Positions 34,547 to 48,500 of a stretch of 64,000 nt of DNA are shown piece by piece. The notes under the pieces are model-generated. The model was not told where the DNA came from, searched no databases, and saw only the letters and a program-made list of their open reading frames with translations. Position 1 is the first letter of the stretch, and every line of letters starts with the position of its first letter. This stretch comes from Alviniconcha marisindica (lineage: Eukaryota > Mollusca > Gastropoda > Provannidae). A program made the position numbers and the translations under genes. The stretch lies in assembly GCA_018857735.1 (NCBI GenBank), contig JABMCL010001782.1, positions 257,001 to 321,000 of the forward strand, in the 5' to 3' direction.

Positions 34547-36323
34547 CCCCTTACCAGCCACGATGGCACTCTGTGGGTCCACAATGCGCTCAGTCAGCGT
34601 GGTCTGTCGGAAGGAGCCGGTGCGCGTGAAGCTGGTTCGATCCTGGCTGTAGGTGACCGTCACCCCGGTCTCTTTATCACGTTTCTGCTTCTTCTCCAGG
34701 CAGATGGCAAAGGCGCAGCCCACCGCATGGCTCAGCCGCTCACCCTGTGGGTCCAACGGCACAGCAGGTACAGGTATCCGCAGGCAAGCCAAAGGCGGGA
34801 TGTCCACATGCATAAACAAAAGACATGGGCACATTCTCCCCATAAATATTACCTCTGGTACACATGCACACGAGAGAGAGAAAAGAAAAAAGAAAAAAAA
34901 GACAGGCTCATTCTCCCCATTTATATAAACCTTACATCAGATACATGCAAAATTGTCTATTGCTATTACATTAAAAAAACAATTGGCAAACATGCTGGTT
35001 TTGGGTGTTGATCAAGCTTCAATGATTAACTTAATTGAGCCACACGATTTTAGGCCTTCTACTAAACCAGCAGATCAATACATTTTTTGGAAAAGGTCAG
35101 ACTGTATAAATTAACAAAGAAAAGTTGAAATCACCTAACTTATCCTGTCATCACAATAATAGTACTATCCAATCCAAAAACATCCCCAAGTTTTCATTAA
35201 TGTATACCAGTACTATTTCTACTACGATGTATGTCAATAACCACAAAAGAATGTTATCTCCAGGCTTATGCCAGAGGCTTAAGTATGCACATCTGTAAAA
35301 ATAAAATGGGACTAATAAAGCAGAAATTCACAGCGCTGTTTTTACAATTCATAGAGTATCTCACGAGAAGCATGAAGCAGACTAACAGCTTTACTTTATT
35401 ATACATTGCAGTTTACTGCTTAGAGGTAACAGCTGTCATACTGAAGTATCAAACACAGGGGAACCTCAATACTATTTACATGGCAGGATCTGACAGCTCT
35501 GTGAGGGAAGGGAGATGGTGGGTGGGGTGCATTATACTGCACTTGGTCCTGAACCAGTGAAGTGTTAAGGATCAGAGACACACTACAATCAACCTGCTGA
35601 GAGATGCACTACAATCAACCTGCGCTGCCGTGTCACTGGGTCTACTTGCCCTGTTATGTAGCAATTTTGCAGTACAATCAACCTGCACTGCCGTGTCACG
35701 GGGTCTACTTGCCCTGTTATGTAGCAATTTTGCACTACAATCAACCTGCACTGCCGTGTCACGGGGTCTACTTGCCCTGTTATGTAGCAATTTTGCACTA
35801 CAATCAACCTGCACTGCCGTGTCACTGGGTCTACTTGCCCTGTTATGTATCAATTTTGCACTACAATCAACCTGCGCTGCCGTGTCACTGGGTCTACTTG
35901 CCTTGTTATGCAGCAATTTCTTTTTCTCATAATTATGTAGTCTACATGTGACACAGCACTCGCTGTACAGGAGAACCAAATCTAAAGACCAAACTAACAT
36001 CACTACAGCTGAACATCAAGCCACACTGCTGCATCACATCATCACATGCAAAGCTGGACGCATTTCATAACATTATTAGTTAATAAGCTTAATTCAACAA
36101 AAGAACAAAATGTTAGTCATCACTTATACATGTGGTAAACAGTATGCTGTCAGATGATGTAGTTACACTGCTCCTCTGGGAAAAGCAACTCGTGTTTGCC
36201 ATGGAAGAATTCTCAATAGGAGCAATGTAATAATTAGTACACAACATTTTGAGCTACAACATTTTGAACTCCTGATGAAAAGACACGCAATTATAGTTGA
36301 CTGGTGCATATGTACACCCATGC

Positions 36324-36395
<72 letters not shown>

Positions 36396-39300
36396 ATCTG
36401 CCTGCATGATGTGTGTACACAAGGGAATGTGAGAGCACACACAAATGTTCATGTCACAAAACCTGAGCAAGCATCCATCCCTTTTACAGGCGTGCGCGCA
36501 CACACACACACAAACGTGCACCACTAATTCCAACACCTCCAGTCTCCCCGCCATTCATCACCTCCTTCTACAGGGGAGGAAGGAAAGGGCCCTGGGCCCC
36601 CCTATCACCTAATAAGCTAATTACAGACCACCAGGGGGGATTCCCCCATTAAGGTCAGCTAAGACCAAGGGCTAGCATTGATCCCTCCCCACCACTGACC
36701 CTTCTCCAAAGGTTAACACTCAATAAGCCACTCAGACCCAGAGGACCTGAAGGCAGACAGACATTTCCTGCTAGGGCAAAATCTTGGGAGGAGGGGGGGG
36801 GGGTGTTGCAATAACAGGCAATACAAGTCTCATTACAAGCTAGCTGGCTGTAGGGACTGACACTGGATACAAACCAGCTGTATACACCCTTCACTGCACA
36901 GCCACAGAAAGCGGTTAAGAGATGGTCAGCCAGAACCAAGTGCCTACAGGTTTCTATGCAGCTATGTACATTTGGCCAAACATAGCCTGTCCTTAAGGCT
37001 TAACTGTAAAATGCAGTCCGCTGCACAAAGCTTCCAATCGTGACGGAAGCCACACTAGGAGTACCACTATCATCCACACAGCTCAGTGAATAAATTTGCC
37101 CTTGCCACTGAAACTATGCGCCATCAATTCCCAAAATACATATAGTGACCACCCAAAAGAGATGGGCATCCGTTATCAGAAGGCCAAATCAATGACTGCA
37201 GGCAGGGGAAGTAGAGGGAAATCAGGGAATGAGAGGCACAGAGCCAGACCACTCAAACTTGAAAGCCAAGTTAAGCACGATCAAGCATGGTCACCACATG
37301 GATGGGCGACTATTACATGCTACAATTCATATGCCCACCCTGAGATTTCTCTGAGGTCAAATTCTGAGCAGACTCCACCAAAATCCTTTGGATAAGACAA
37401 TAAACCAAGGTCCCCCATGTGTATATATGTATCTATGATCATTAAAGGTCCTGAAGTCCACGTCAGAACTGATTCTCTGGATTATTGAACTACTAAAAGA
37501 AAAATAGCCCAGCATGCACTGAAAGTGTCATAGTCTTCAAAAGGTTTATGTTGGACACTATACAGAAGAAGAAACCATTCACAATCATATATCTACATTA
37601 CACAATGAGTAGGTTTGGACTTGGTCTACTTTCTCCATGTCTTCAAAAGCTGACTGTCTCAGATTCTCTAATGCAGATAAAATCTCTTAAAATATTTGTA
37701 ATGCTTACAGCCAAAATGTCACTGTGAAATGCATTGTAATCAGCTTCACAAATACTGAGTCTGTCCACACATTATGCACACCCAGCTGGCTGCTTTGGCA
37801 AGAAATTTGGAGACTTTTTTTCAACAACTCTGTGTCAATGCTGTCTGTCCACACAGTAAGTGTACCAAGCCGGCTGCTTTGGCAAGATTTTGGATTTTTT
37901 AAATATATTAATTATTATTTTTCAACAACTCTGTGTCAGTGCTGTCTGTCCACACAGTAAGTGTACCAAGCCAGCTGCTTTGGCAAGGATTTTGTTATTT
38001 TTTGAACAACTCTGCATCAATGCTGTCTGTCCACACAGTAAGCCTACTGAGCAGGCTGCTTTGTCAAGGACTATGGAGATTTTTTAATTTGTTTTTTTTA
38101 TTTTTTAAACAGCTCTGTGTCAATGCTGTCTGTCCACACAGTAAGCATACTGAGCAGGCTGCTTTGGCATGGATTTCAGAGACTTTTTCAACAAGTCTGT
38201 GTCAATGCTGGCACAGCTGCAAGACCCTGAGCCTGTCCTAAAGATTCTTAATGAAAGAAAACAAGCAATCCCAATAGCAATAAGAACGGCTTGTGAGTAA
38301 GGACACAAAGCCATCTTCTGGTGTCATGGGGTTTGCTGTGCACACTAGACGCTTCTTCCATACACAATTCAGAGATGAAAGTCGAGAGGACTTGGTATTA
38401 ATTGCGTCATTCAAAATGATGAAACAAAATACCCTGTGCCCCAGAACAAAAAGAAGCTGAACAGCCAACATCGTGAAACCAAAACACCCTGTACCACATT
38501 CTGTGATTCCCGAAGATAATGTGTACAAATACTTGTTAAGGCAAAAGACTGAGTGAAACAGGTCAATTCAGACAAACCACATCTCCCATCAAAGAGAAAA
38601 ATGTGTCAAACCGAAACATGTTTGATCATATGTTAATTTAAGCAAATAAGTAAATTTTAATTAAGCAGAACCAAAAATCCCAAGTCTCACAGTGGCACCC
38701 ACATGTTTCTGGGTGTAATATGTGAACGTAACTGTAGTCATTCAATCCACAGTGTTTTACGTATTCAAACAGGAGATAACATGGGCTGGCAACAAGAGCA
38801 CTGGGTGTAGGGGTTGGGGTGCAGATGTGATGGGGTGGAATGAACTTGGTGAGGGAGCAGAGAAGTGAGAGAAAAAAAAGAGATGGGGGGGAAAAAGAAG
38901 AGAAAACGAGATGCAGCGTCAATATGACACAACCCGGTGATATCACAGGCCAACAAAATGAAGTTTACCTGGTGAATGCAGAAAGTAAGAAAACCACACC
39001 ACAGTACTTCAATCAGAAAAGACGGGTCTTAGGTGGTGGGTGACAAGCATGCCAGGTGATCAGTGAATGAGTACAGGTTAGGTGTTGACAGACCCACAAA
39101 AAACAAACAAAAGGACAGACAAGAAATGGACAAACGGTTGCATAATGCTCATTGTTACAGACAACTCTGGGATTTTGCTGCTCAAAGGTAAAGTGTGTGT
39201 TCACTGCATAAAAGACATGCACTGATTTCATGTAATATTTAGTTACTGTTTCCAACTTTTCAGATAAATGTGAGCAAATGAATAATGCAGTCACCAGAAA

Positions 39301-40217
39301 CATACCACTGTACTTATTACTAGTCAAAAAGCCTGCCGTAACAACACACAAACACTCAACAGTGGTGTGCATGGCAACTGCTAGTGCTACTGGCCAATTA
39401 AGCTTCCTGTGGGCCACTTCTTGCCCTGTGTACAACTTTTTTTCTTTCTTTCTCTTCTTTCTGGTAAGAATTTGGGCAACTGACAATCCAAGCAACATGA
39501 ATGACGACACTTGTGGTGTTAATGGACACTCCAGCACACACACACACACAACAAAAACCCAGGTTTCTCTGAAATGATACAGACCACTGTCCCAGTAAAC
39601 ACATTCTGATTACACGTCTGTCAACACTCTCAACAAACAGTACCTACCGCATTCGGCTGTTTTTCCCCCCAGATTTGGACAGAACCCAAAGCACACAAAT
39701 TAATGAAAATGGACAGTAATGGCGTCATAACAAGACTTTCTCACTCTGCCTAAACAATGCGATTATGTAAAACACAGCCAGGTTCATTTACTGGTTATAA
39801 ACAACACAGACCCTGTAAATAACTGGAAATTGCACTGTTCCCTACAATCCTATTTCCAAGCACAGGACTGCTGATCTGGCATTGATCTTGGGGCGGCACT
39901 ATCAGTGACCTACAAGAGTTTATGCCAGAACATCCGTCAGGCTCATTCTGCGTGTCCACAGCACATCCTTGACTGACCAAGACTGAGATGACCTCCCCCT
40001 CCCAAAGCTGATCAATATGTACACGCTGGGGTGAAAGACCATCAGGCCAATCGCTGAAAAAGCAAGGACTTGTGTTCACCCACCCTAAAAGTAAAACCTG
40101 CGCTCCCTCAACGAAAGTAGTCACCTCTGATGTGTCCTTACTTACACATGCCGGTGAGCATGTCCCCAGCTGCCAGTGTAAGCCTGGTGTGCTGCGAATC
40201 CCCTTTAAGTTTAAAGC

Positions 40218-40276
<59 letters not shown>

Positions 40277-43200
40277 TCTTTTCCCAGGCCATGGCGCTGG
40301 CTCCAAAGGCCGATACTTAGAGGTGGTGATATTGGCACAAACCAATGAGAGCTCACGAGGGCTGCACTCCCCCTGGACACAATGCCAGTGCATCATGGGT
40401 TAAGTTCCCCCGCTCAGCGCCATCAGGCGCTCATTTACAGCTGAGTGGGTTAAAGTAATCAAGCCCTGAAGGGACTCTGCCCCAAATCCCACCACCAGGA
40501 ACTGCCGCCTATGTCTACACCACCAGACAGGATTGAAATTGGGCTAACTGCTCATTAGGCTGATGTGCTAACATCTACACCACTGACCCCTTTGTCCCAA
40601 GAAGATGTTGGTCTATTTCTACTCCCCCCCCCCCCTCCCCCCCCCCTTTCTTGTTTTCTTGCTGTATGTATGTGTAACAGGGGAAAGAGGAGGGGATGGA
40701 ATGGGAGTGTCAATGGGGGATTTGGGGGGTTGCTCTTTTGTAAAATTCTTAATAACCACCATGTTTTTGTTTTTTTTAATAGAGATACTGCCAAGTTCTT
40801 TACCTTTGACCAAGATCATCTTCATTATATCACAGGCCAAGACAACTGTTTCGCCATCACCCTTAAGAAAACCACCCACCCACACCATCAAACAGCTAGT
40901 CAATGGCAGCAACATAACCTACAGCTCAGAAATGGTTGGCTAAAATGGTGCACACACCCTCAGTGTTTTTATTTGGGGGGGGGGGGGGGGGGGGGGGGGG
41001 GCAATCAGGCCACCTGATTCAGGTGTCAGCTTCCTGCAGAATCCTTGCAGATTCAGCCACAAAATGCCCACAAAGCACGGCCAACAGTTTCCTTTAATCC
41101 TTCAACTCTGATTCCAGTTACACAAAGAGCTCGTACATTATTACACAATACTGCAACAACTCACAAGATTATGCCCAAGAGATCTTATTCCCTGAACTCC
41201 ACCGCCAATCTTGTTATTACGCAAAATTGTGTCAGCAGGTCGTTCTGACAAAAAGATTAAATTTAAAAAAAATCCACTGCAACCTGTGGCCAGCACTATG
41301 AAACAGAATCTTGCACCAGTTACCACCAAATCACATAATATATATATATAACAAGCTGGGTTTGGGGGCAGGGTATTAGTTTTGTTGTTGTTTTTCTCTA
41401 CAATAAAAGCATTTCCTCCCCTAGCCATTAACGTCAGTAGGAAGCCTAAGGGGATAGCTGCCTGCAGTGACATCAGCCGCAAAGTGATGACAACCGGGGA
41501 AAAAACCTGCAGCTAAGCTGGTGCTGGAACAGGATAGGGATTACTTCCCCAGTTATGAAATATTCATGACTTAAAAACTTGCAACAGTGCCGCACTGGCA
41601 TCAGTGCTGCAGTGGTCCGCTTCTGCACTGGTTTCTCGCCTGTTACACGTCTGCAGCAAGGCACTGTGGGTGAACCTGCAGCTAGAGACCCGATCTAAAG
41701 GCCTGCGCGTGGGTCTCGGTTTCTGCGTGTGATCTTACCATAGGGATCTGGGTGACAGGGGTCAACTGACAAATGGGTGCTAAGAGAAAAATAATCCTAA
41801 TAATACTTTATTGTCCTTGAAAGGAGATTTGCTTTGAACCATACCACCAATGTAACATGTAAATGAATAAAACTCAAATTAAACGTACAATAATTCATAT
41901 TATCATTATGGCAGGTCTCATTCAAATGGCTGTTCAGAGGCTCTTCAGTACACTGACAGCCACAAAAAAATAAGAAAAACTGTTGCTTCCTGGATGGATG
42001 ACAGCAAATCTGTTGCATTTCTATCAGAGCATTCATCAGAACCTGAGAAGTTTCATTTAAATGTTTAATGTCGTCCACCCCAATGTTTCAAATCAACAAA
42101 GACAAAAACATGACATGATGCATTAATTCTCAATCTTAGACAAAGACATGACACAATACATTAATTCTCAATCAAGATCGTTGTTCTGTTTTTTGTTGTT
42201 GTTGTTTTTAGGTCTTTGTCAGCAAAAATGGATCAGGATGAATGAGACTGATGCTTTCATCTAAGCTACAAGCATTTGCGCTTGTCAGTTTTATATGAAG
42301 GAACGCTTTCTTCATAACTGAATTTATGAGCCAATAATAATAACATCATACATTCTCAAAAGAGAAATCTGTCATCCATGAATATGTTTGTCCGATATTT
42401 ACACTTGTTCAACTTCTGGAGCTTACAAAGTTACATGCTGTACATGGTGGTACCTCTCAACAACTGCATTTCATATCCAAAGAAATGTGACAGCATACAT
42501 GTACACAATTTTCATACAGCAATTGTGATTTTATATATATAATATATATATATATGACATTTGATTTTATATATATATATATATATGACATTCTCAAAAT
42601 TCAGTCACATAAAGTGACAAAGTGTAGAATTTCACAATTTTGGCACAAAACAAACCATAAAAAAGGGCAAAATGAGCAGATGGTCAGGCAATCTCCTATT
42701 CAAATCAGTCAAAGTTTTTTGTTTTTGTTTTTACCCTCAGGTGACCTTCAAAATGGGTCAGGGACATCAACTTTGGTAATGGCATGTATGTTCAATGGAT
42801 ACCATCATGCAGCTTTGCAAAGATGTTGCTTGAACAACAAAGAAAATTCAAAATAGTAACAAATAAAATACAATTTGTTTTAAAACACTTTACCCTGATG
42901 CAGAAAATACATCATTTATCTCCATCAAACTGACCCTATACTTTCAGCAATATACTCTGATTCATGACCATCTCCACATATGTGACATCGAAAGCTTAAA
43001 CTCAACTGTGTAAGTAAGTACTTGCCAAGAGAAACACATCTTTCAGTTCCCCAAAAGTTTTTAATTCATCACATTCACAGTCTCAACATTGATCACACAC
43101 TCATTTAAAAAATATATACTTTCTTTTAATGAGACAAACTCCACATGGCAACAAACCACAGTAATAGCAAGAACGTTAACTTGGATCTTTTACAACTAAT

Positions 43201-46200
43201 AACGGAGTGAAAATAGGGCTGGCAGCATGGTGTGTAGAATCTATACTCAGGACAAGTCTGGGCCAAAGCAAGATGTCCACAAATAACACAAGCCAGACAC
43301 TTAATTTTTTTAAATCTAAAAGAAACCCCAAGCATTGAACTTTCTTTGAATGTGGGCGCCTCTGATGTAAATCTGAATCCCAAATCTGGTATACACATCA
43401 ACAAAAAAACTAGGAAGCACCTTAAGTTCAGGAAAAGCAATTTCAGCCAGGGTTCATCTGCCTGATCTGGTAAACTACAGTTCCTCATCAAGACTGATCC
43501 AGCCCCTGTCCTCTTTTCTTAAACCCACTACAATAGTGTTTTTGTTGTCATTGTAATTTCTAAATGAAATCTGAGCAAAAGAAGCCCAAAGTAATATTTA
43601 CCACTAATAGTTTTGCCTACTTCTATTTTTCAAACACCACTGAACCCAAAGAGAGCAACATTGGAAGCACAGTAACACTACACCATCAAACACCACACAT
43701 TATTCTTTGACTCAAGCAGATTGTTGCAAGGTGCTGAACATATTAGTTATTACACAGCAGTGAGGAAAGCAGACAAAAGCACATAATCTGGTGGATTAAA
43801 GGTGTCAGTATATCACATGGAGTCTGTTTCATGAAGTAGAAAAGACAAAAAACAAAAGGCAGGTACAGAATCCAGCAAATTTACACAAAGAGAAACATCA
43901 ACACTCCCTAATCACCATGACAACCCCAATTCTGGCCAGATTTCTGGTGATCCAAAGAAAGCTATACAATTTGGTAATCCAAAGTACATTAAAGTGAGTA
44001 AAAATGTTCTCTGACATTCAGTAATGGCACATTTCTGCTGCAGCCAAAGAAAGCTCATTCTGCACTCTGAACTAGGCCGTATAATAGTTAATACAATGGT
44101 CAGCACCTTCCTGTATTTTATGTCTGTGTTCATGGCACTGGCTTTCAAAACTTCAGTCACCTCGAGTCCAGTGCATGACAGTTACTAAGTTTTTTTCCCC
44201 ACACTCAGTCAGAGAAGTTCATTTAGTCATCTGATCTGGTGTATCCAAGTTACAACCCGTAACTGCATATTTCCTCTGCAGCCCAAGAAAGCTTACTTTT
44301 AAGTCTTCCCATCCCAAGTAAGCTGTAATAGCAGATTTCTGTTGCAGTAGAAGAAAACCCAGATTCAGTGATGTGAACAGCGGTATGTGATTTACATTTA
44401 TCTGATGCCTGATTTTTGTTACTTTCAGTGTTTTAATAGTTCATCATTTCAGCCAGAGTATACTATGGTACCAAGATTATAAGCAATCTGTTCAACCTTC
44501 AAGCCATTAAGTTTATACATATCAAACTGATCAAAAAATCTGAAAATAATAGGAATGCATACAGGACCCTCTTTCTCCCTTTTTACACTTTAGACAGGAA
44601 ACTATTCAAATCAAACATGAGATCATAACCTGTTCTACACAAAGGGTTTGGCAATCCTGTAACACTAGGCTTGCAGCTAAAACAATCCGAACAAGAAGCC
44701 ATGTTTAAAAAAAGAAGAAAAAAAGCAGGAATAAACAACACAAAAGCTGACATCACTGTGAAAGGGACGACTTGTGACCCATTCCACTACACACCCCCCT
44801 CCCCCCCAAAAAATGCCAATGGACTGCACACAGGTCACAAGCCACATCAACCAACACACACACACACACGCACACACAGAGGGCCAGCAGTGGGTCAGCA
44901 GAAAGGCCGAAAGGTGACCATGGGCTCCACCCACAGGAACATCACACAGCAGACACGGAGGAGGAGCGGGCTAGTGCAACATCCCAACACAGGCACACGA
45001 CACTGCAGACCAGGAGCGTGCACGTGCAACACCTAACGGAGAGAAAAATGAAATAAAGGGGATACTGACACTTACGGATTCTTTCACGGCCATAAAGCCA
45101 TGACACATCCAGCGGCGGGTGGTGCCGTCACGGCAAATGTAGGCAAAACCTTTTTCATGATTGCGGTCAGGGGCACAGAAAGACACTTTCTCGATGGTCT
45201 GGTCCACAATCATGCTCTAGAACAGACAAAAATGGCAAAGATCAACATCGATTTACATATATTGCAGTGGTTCCACTAGCTCTACTTTTTATCCATGAGA
45301 GATCAAACTTCTGTCACAGTCCATTCTCATCTGTCACCAAGCAATAAGGCCAAGCCCGGGACTCACTCTTACAGCAGGAAAAAAACAGTCAGCCCTGCCA
45401 CAAATCTACTGACATCAGTGTTGAAGCAACCTGCGTGTAGTCTTTCATGATCTACGAGGGCAGAATTTTGGTAAATGCAGTGTTTCAAAAGATCAAATCC
45501 CCCACCCACCCCCAACCAATTCCTGTCCATCATTGTGATGGACAAGTTGCAAAAATTTCCACCATCTATTTTTCATGCCAGGCAGAGAATTCCTGGTCAA
45601 AGAAATATTGCAGTTGGGTAGATCAGTTACGTAAACTGGGCAGGCCAGCAAGGTCACCTTAGAGACAACAGTTCTGACTTGTGTCAAGTTTAGTAGGAGT
45701 TTCTACCCTTGTCTTAGAGATGACAGTGTTGAGGACTTGCTTTGTTTAAAAACAACAGTAACAGAACTCATTATTTAATGTACCTGTACAGTGCACTCCA
45801 AGTTAGTTCAATTAACAGCAAACACAATACCGCAACACTACTGATGGTAAATATGTGATGGTCCAGAGATCTCAGAAAAATGGTCAAATGCAAAACAGTA
45901 AAATGATTCAAATTTCAAGACTCCACTATAGTGCACCCCCTCCTTTTACTCTTTAATTTTCAGTTTTGTTTGTTTGTTTTCTTTTTTACATACAAGTCAA
46001 AACATACATCCAAGCTACTGATATTACTTGAAGGAGGAATTCACAGGGGTTGGGGAAGGCTGGGGGGGGGGGGGGGGGGGGGGGGCACTGTGGGAGACAA
46101 CTCAGAGACGCTGAGTGGCATATCGATTACAGGCCATAAGTACACTGCCCTATTGCATGCCTGACGGAAATTAGCCTCCCCAAACTCTCCAGAGCATGAT

Positions 46201-48445
46201 CCGACATCCTAGCAGTTCCTTTGAGGACACATTACAGCCTCAGTGATATTGATCCCCTCGCTTAATATTATAATAATACCATCCCCCACCTCACTTGCTT
46301 TTATTCCCCCCCCCACCCCCCCCACCCCAACAAATTAAAAAGTTTCTCAAGAACTTCAAATCCCAGTCGAATTCAATTTTCACCCTCGCACTTTTTTGCC
46401 TGCCTCACTCTACCTACATGACTTCACTGGGGAGGACAGCAGGACACAGAAGGAGACAAAGCGGTCAAGCACAAAAGGCAAGACAGGACAAATACTGATC
46501 TCTGCTCAGTCCACAGAAAACCATAGCAAATAAGCAAAGAACGGACAGCGCACATACTCTGATGTCTCAACATGAGCATGACATTGAGAATTTTTAAAGA
46601 AAAGAAGTATAAATGCTCTGCTATATATCTGTCAGTAAAATGTTAGTTGCATGCCAGTTCCCAACTTTTTTCTTTTTGTCTCTTTTCTGCAAAGACGTCA
46701 CTTTGCACACACATCTATCTTTTTCTTTCAATCTTTGCAACGAGCCATCACTTCTCTCTTTGTACATGTGTCTCTTGCAAACAGCCTTCATTTTACAAAC
46801 ATCTCTTTCCTGCATAAAACCATCACTTGACACATCTCTTTTCTGCAAAGAGACCTCACTCCACAAATATCTGTTTCCAGCATAGTCTAAAACCACCACA
46901 ACTTTGCACACATAAATACATCTCTTTCCTGCACTTCACACACACGTTATCTCTTTCCTGTGCCACACACATGTATCTTTCTCCTGTACTTTAAACACAT
47001 ATAATTTCATGAAGAGGGCCATATTTAAACACTCACTGTCGCAAACAGGTTGATCATTTAGTACCCATACCTACCCTGCAGCAACCCCACCCCCACTCCG
47101 AAAACAAAACTTTCCACTGATAGTGATACACTTTATCCCTGCCCTGCAGAGGGCCAACAAACAGCACAAACCATCCGCATCCTGCAAACAGCCACCACTT
47201 AGCACCACCATTCCCAAAACAATGTAGATGGGGCAAACAATGTAGAGTGTATCACCACCAGTGCACAGAGGTGGCAAAGAGACTCACCTTGCTGATTTCG
47301 TCCACAACACGCAGAGCATCACCAGACACGTAGAGCACCGCTCGCTGGTACTTGCCCTTCCCCTGAAACAGGTAGGTCAGCCTCACCATTACTGCTGTTC
47401 ACAAGAACTACAGACCATTTGCTGTACACCCATTCACTGTGTGTGTGTGTGTGTGTAAATTATGTACATTACCAGTTTGTTTATTGTGTAACTTCTGTAT
47501 TTTCAATAACTGTTCTTTGAGTTTTAAAATATACAAAATGTGTTATTGTGTACTGTGGTGTGGTTAACATTCAGCCATGTTTTAATTTCTCTGATGAGAT
47601 AATAATGTCGAATCTTCAACACTAAAGGCAAGCATTCATATTATTTCAGCAACACAGAAAGTGGGGTGGCTGAATGGTCATGGCACTGGGCCCTGGAAAG
47701 TGACATTTTCCCCACCCCTTTTGTCTCCAGGTAGTGGACTTGGTGTCTCGTTAGTTATCCAGTTCTTGGGTATTAAGATCCCATTAACAGCACAGGGTCA
47801 CCTCAGGATGAATCACACATTCAAAACTCCTTTACAACAGTTAAAAACATTAGTCACAAAATCACAAGTTTGCCTGTTTCTCTGTTACAATGTTAAAAAC
47901 AACAATCTATTTGTCAATGCACAATAACACATGTATATAAAAAATATAAAATAACACTGTATCTGTCCACCAATGCACAATAACATGTTTTGGTGCCTAT
48001 ATTCTGTTGGTACTCACCATGGGAACCTGCTAAAATCACTCTGGACTACGACAGCATGAGCAGGGTGGCCATTTTTTAATTTATTCTGTGAGCCCACATA
48101 GTAAACTGCATTAGCCAAAACTAACACAGTCAAAAAGTAGAGAGGGGATTTTTTTTTTTTTTTTTTTTTTAAATTCTACTGCAGTGGGAAGAAAAGAAAC
48201 AACTTTAGCAAATTTCATACGAAATATTTTGAGGACACATAGGACTGGAAGATGAAAAACAAATAAACAAGCAAATAACACACTAATGATACTTGTACAC
48301 AAGCATAAATATCATCTGCACTTGTACACAAACATATAATGCATGTGCCCACACAACACTTTTTCTCTTGCATTAGTTTTGAGTTTTAATGATTTTTTGG
48401 AGAGAAAAGGTGGGGGAGTGGGGGGTGGGGGGGGACACTTTTAAG

Positions 48446-48500
<55 letters not shown>

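Larger units (their letters stand above)
34745..45075 (-). other. numb intron 4 (10.3 kb)
   Basis: The largest intron. It holds the 63-bp array, the repeat at 37.7-38.2 kb, the 5S-derived SINE, (TG)n, (GA)n and (TA)n tracts and a 27-nt G run. No extra numb exon or nested gene was recognised. Confidence 0.8.

Noticed and set aside
37236..37325. Functional 5S rRNA gene
   Set aside because: The 5' third is too diverged, there is no T-run terminator in place, and SINE body sequence follows.
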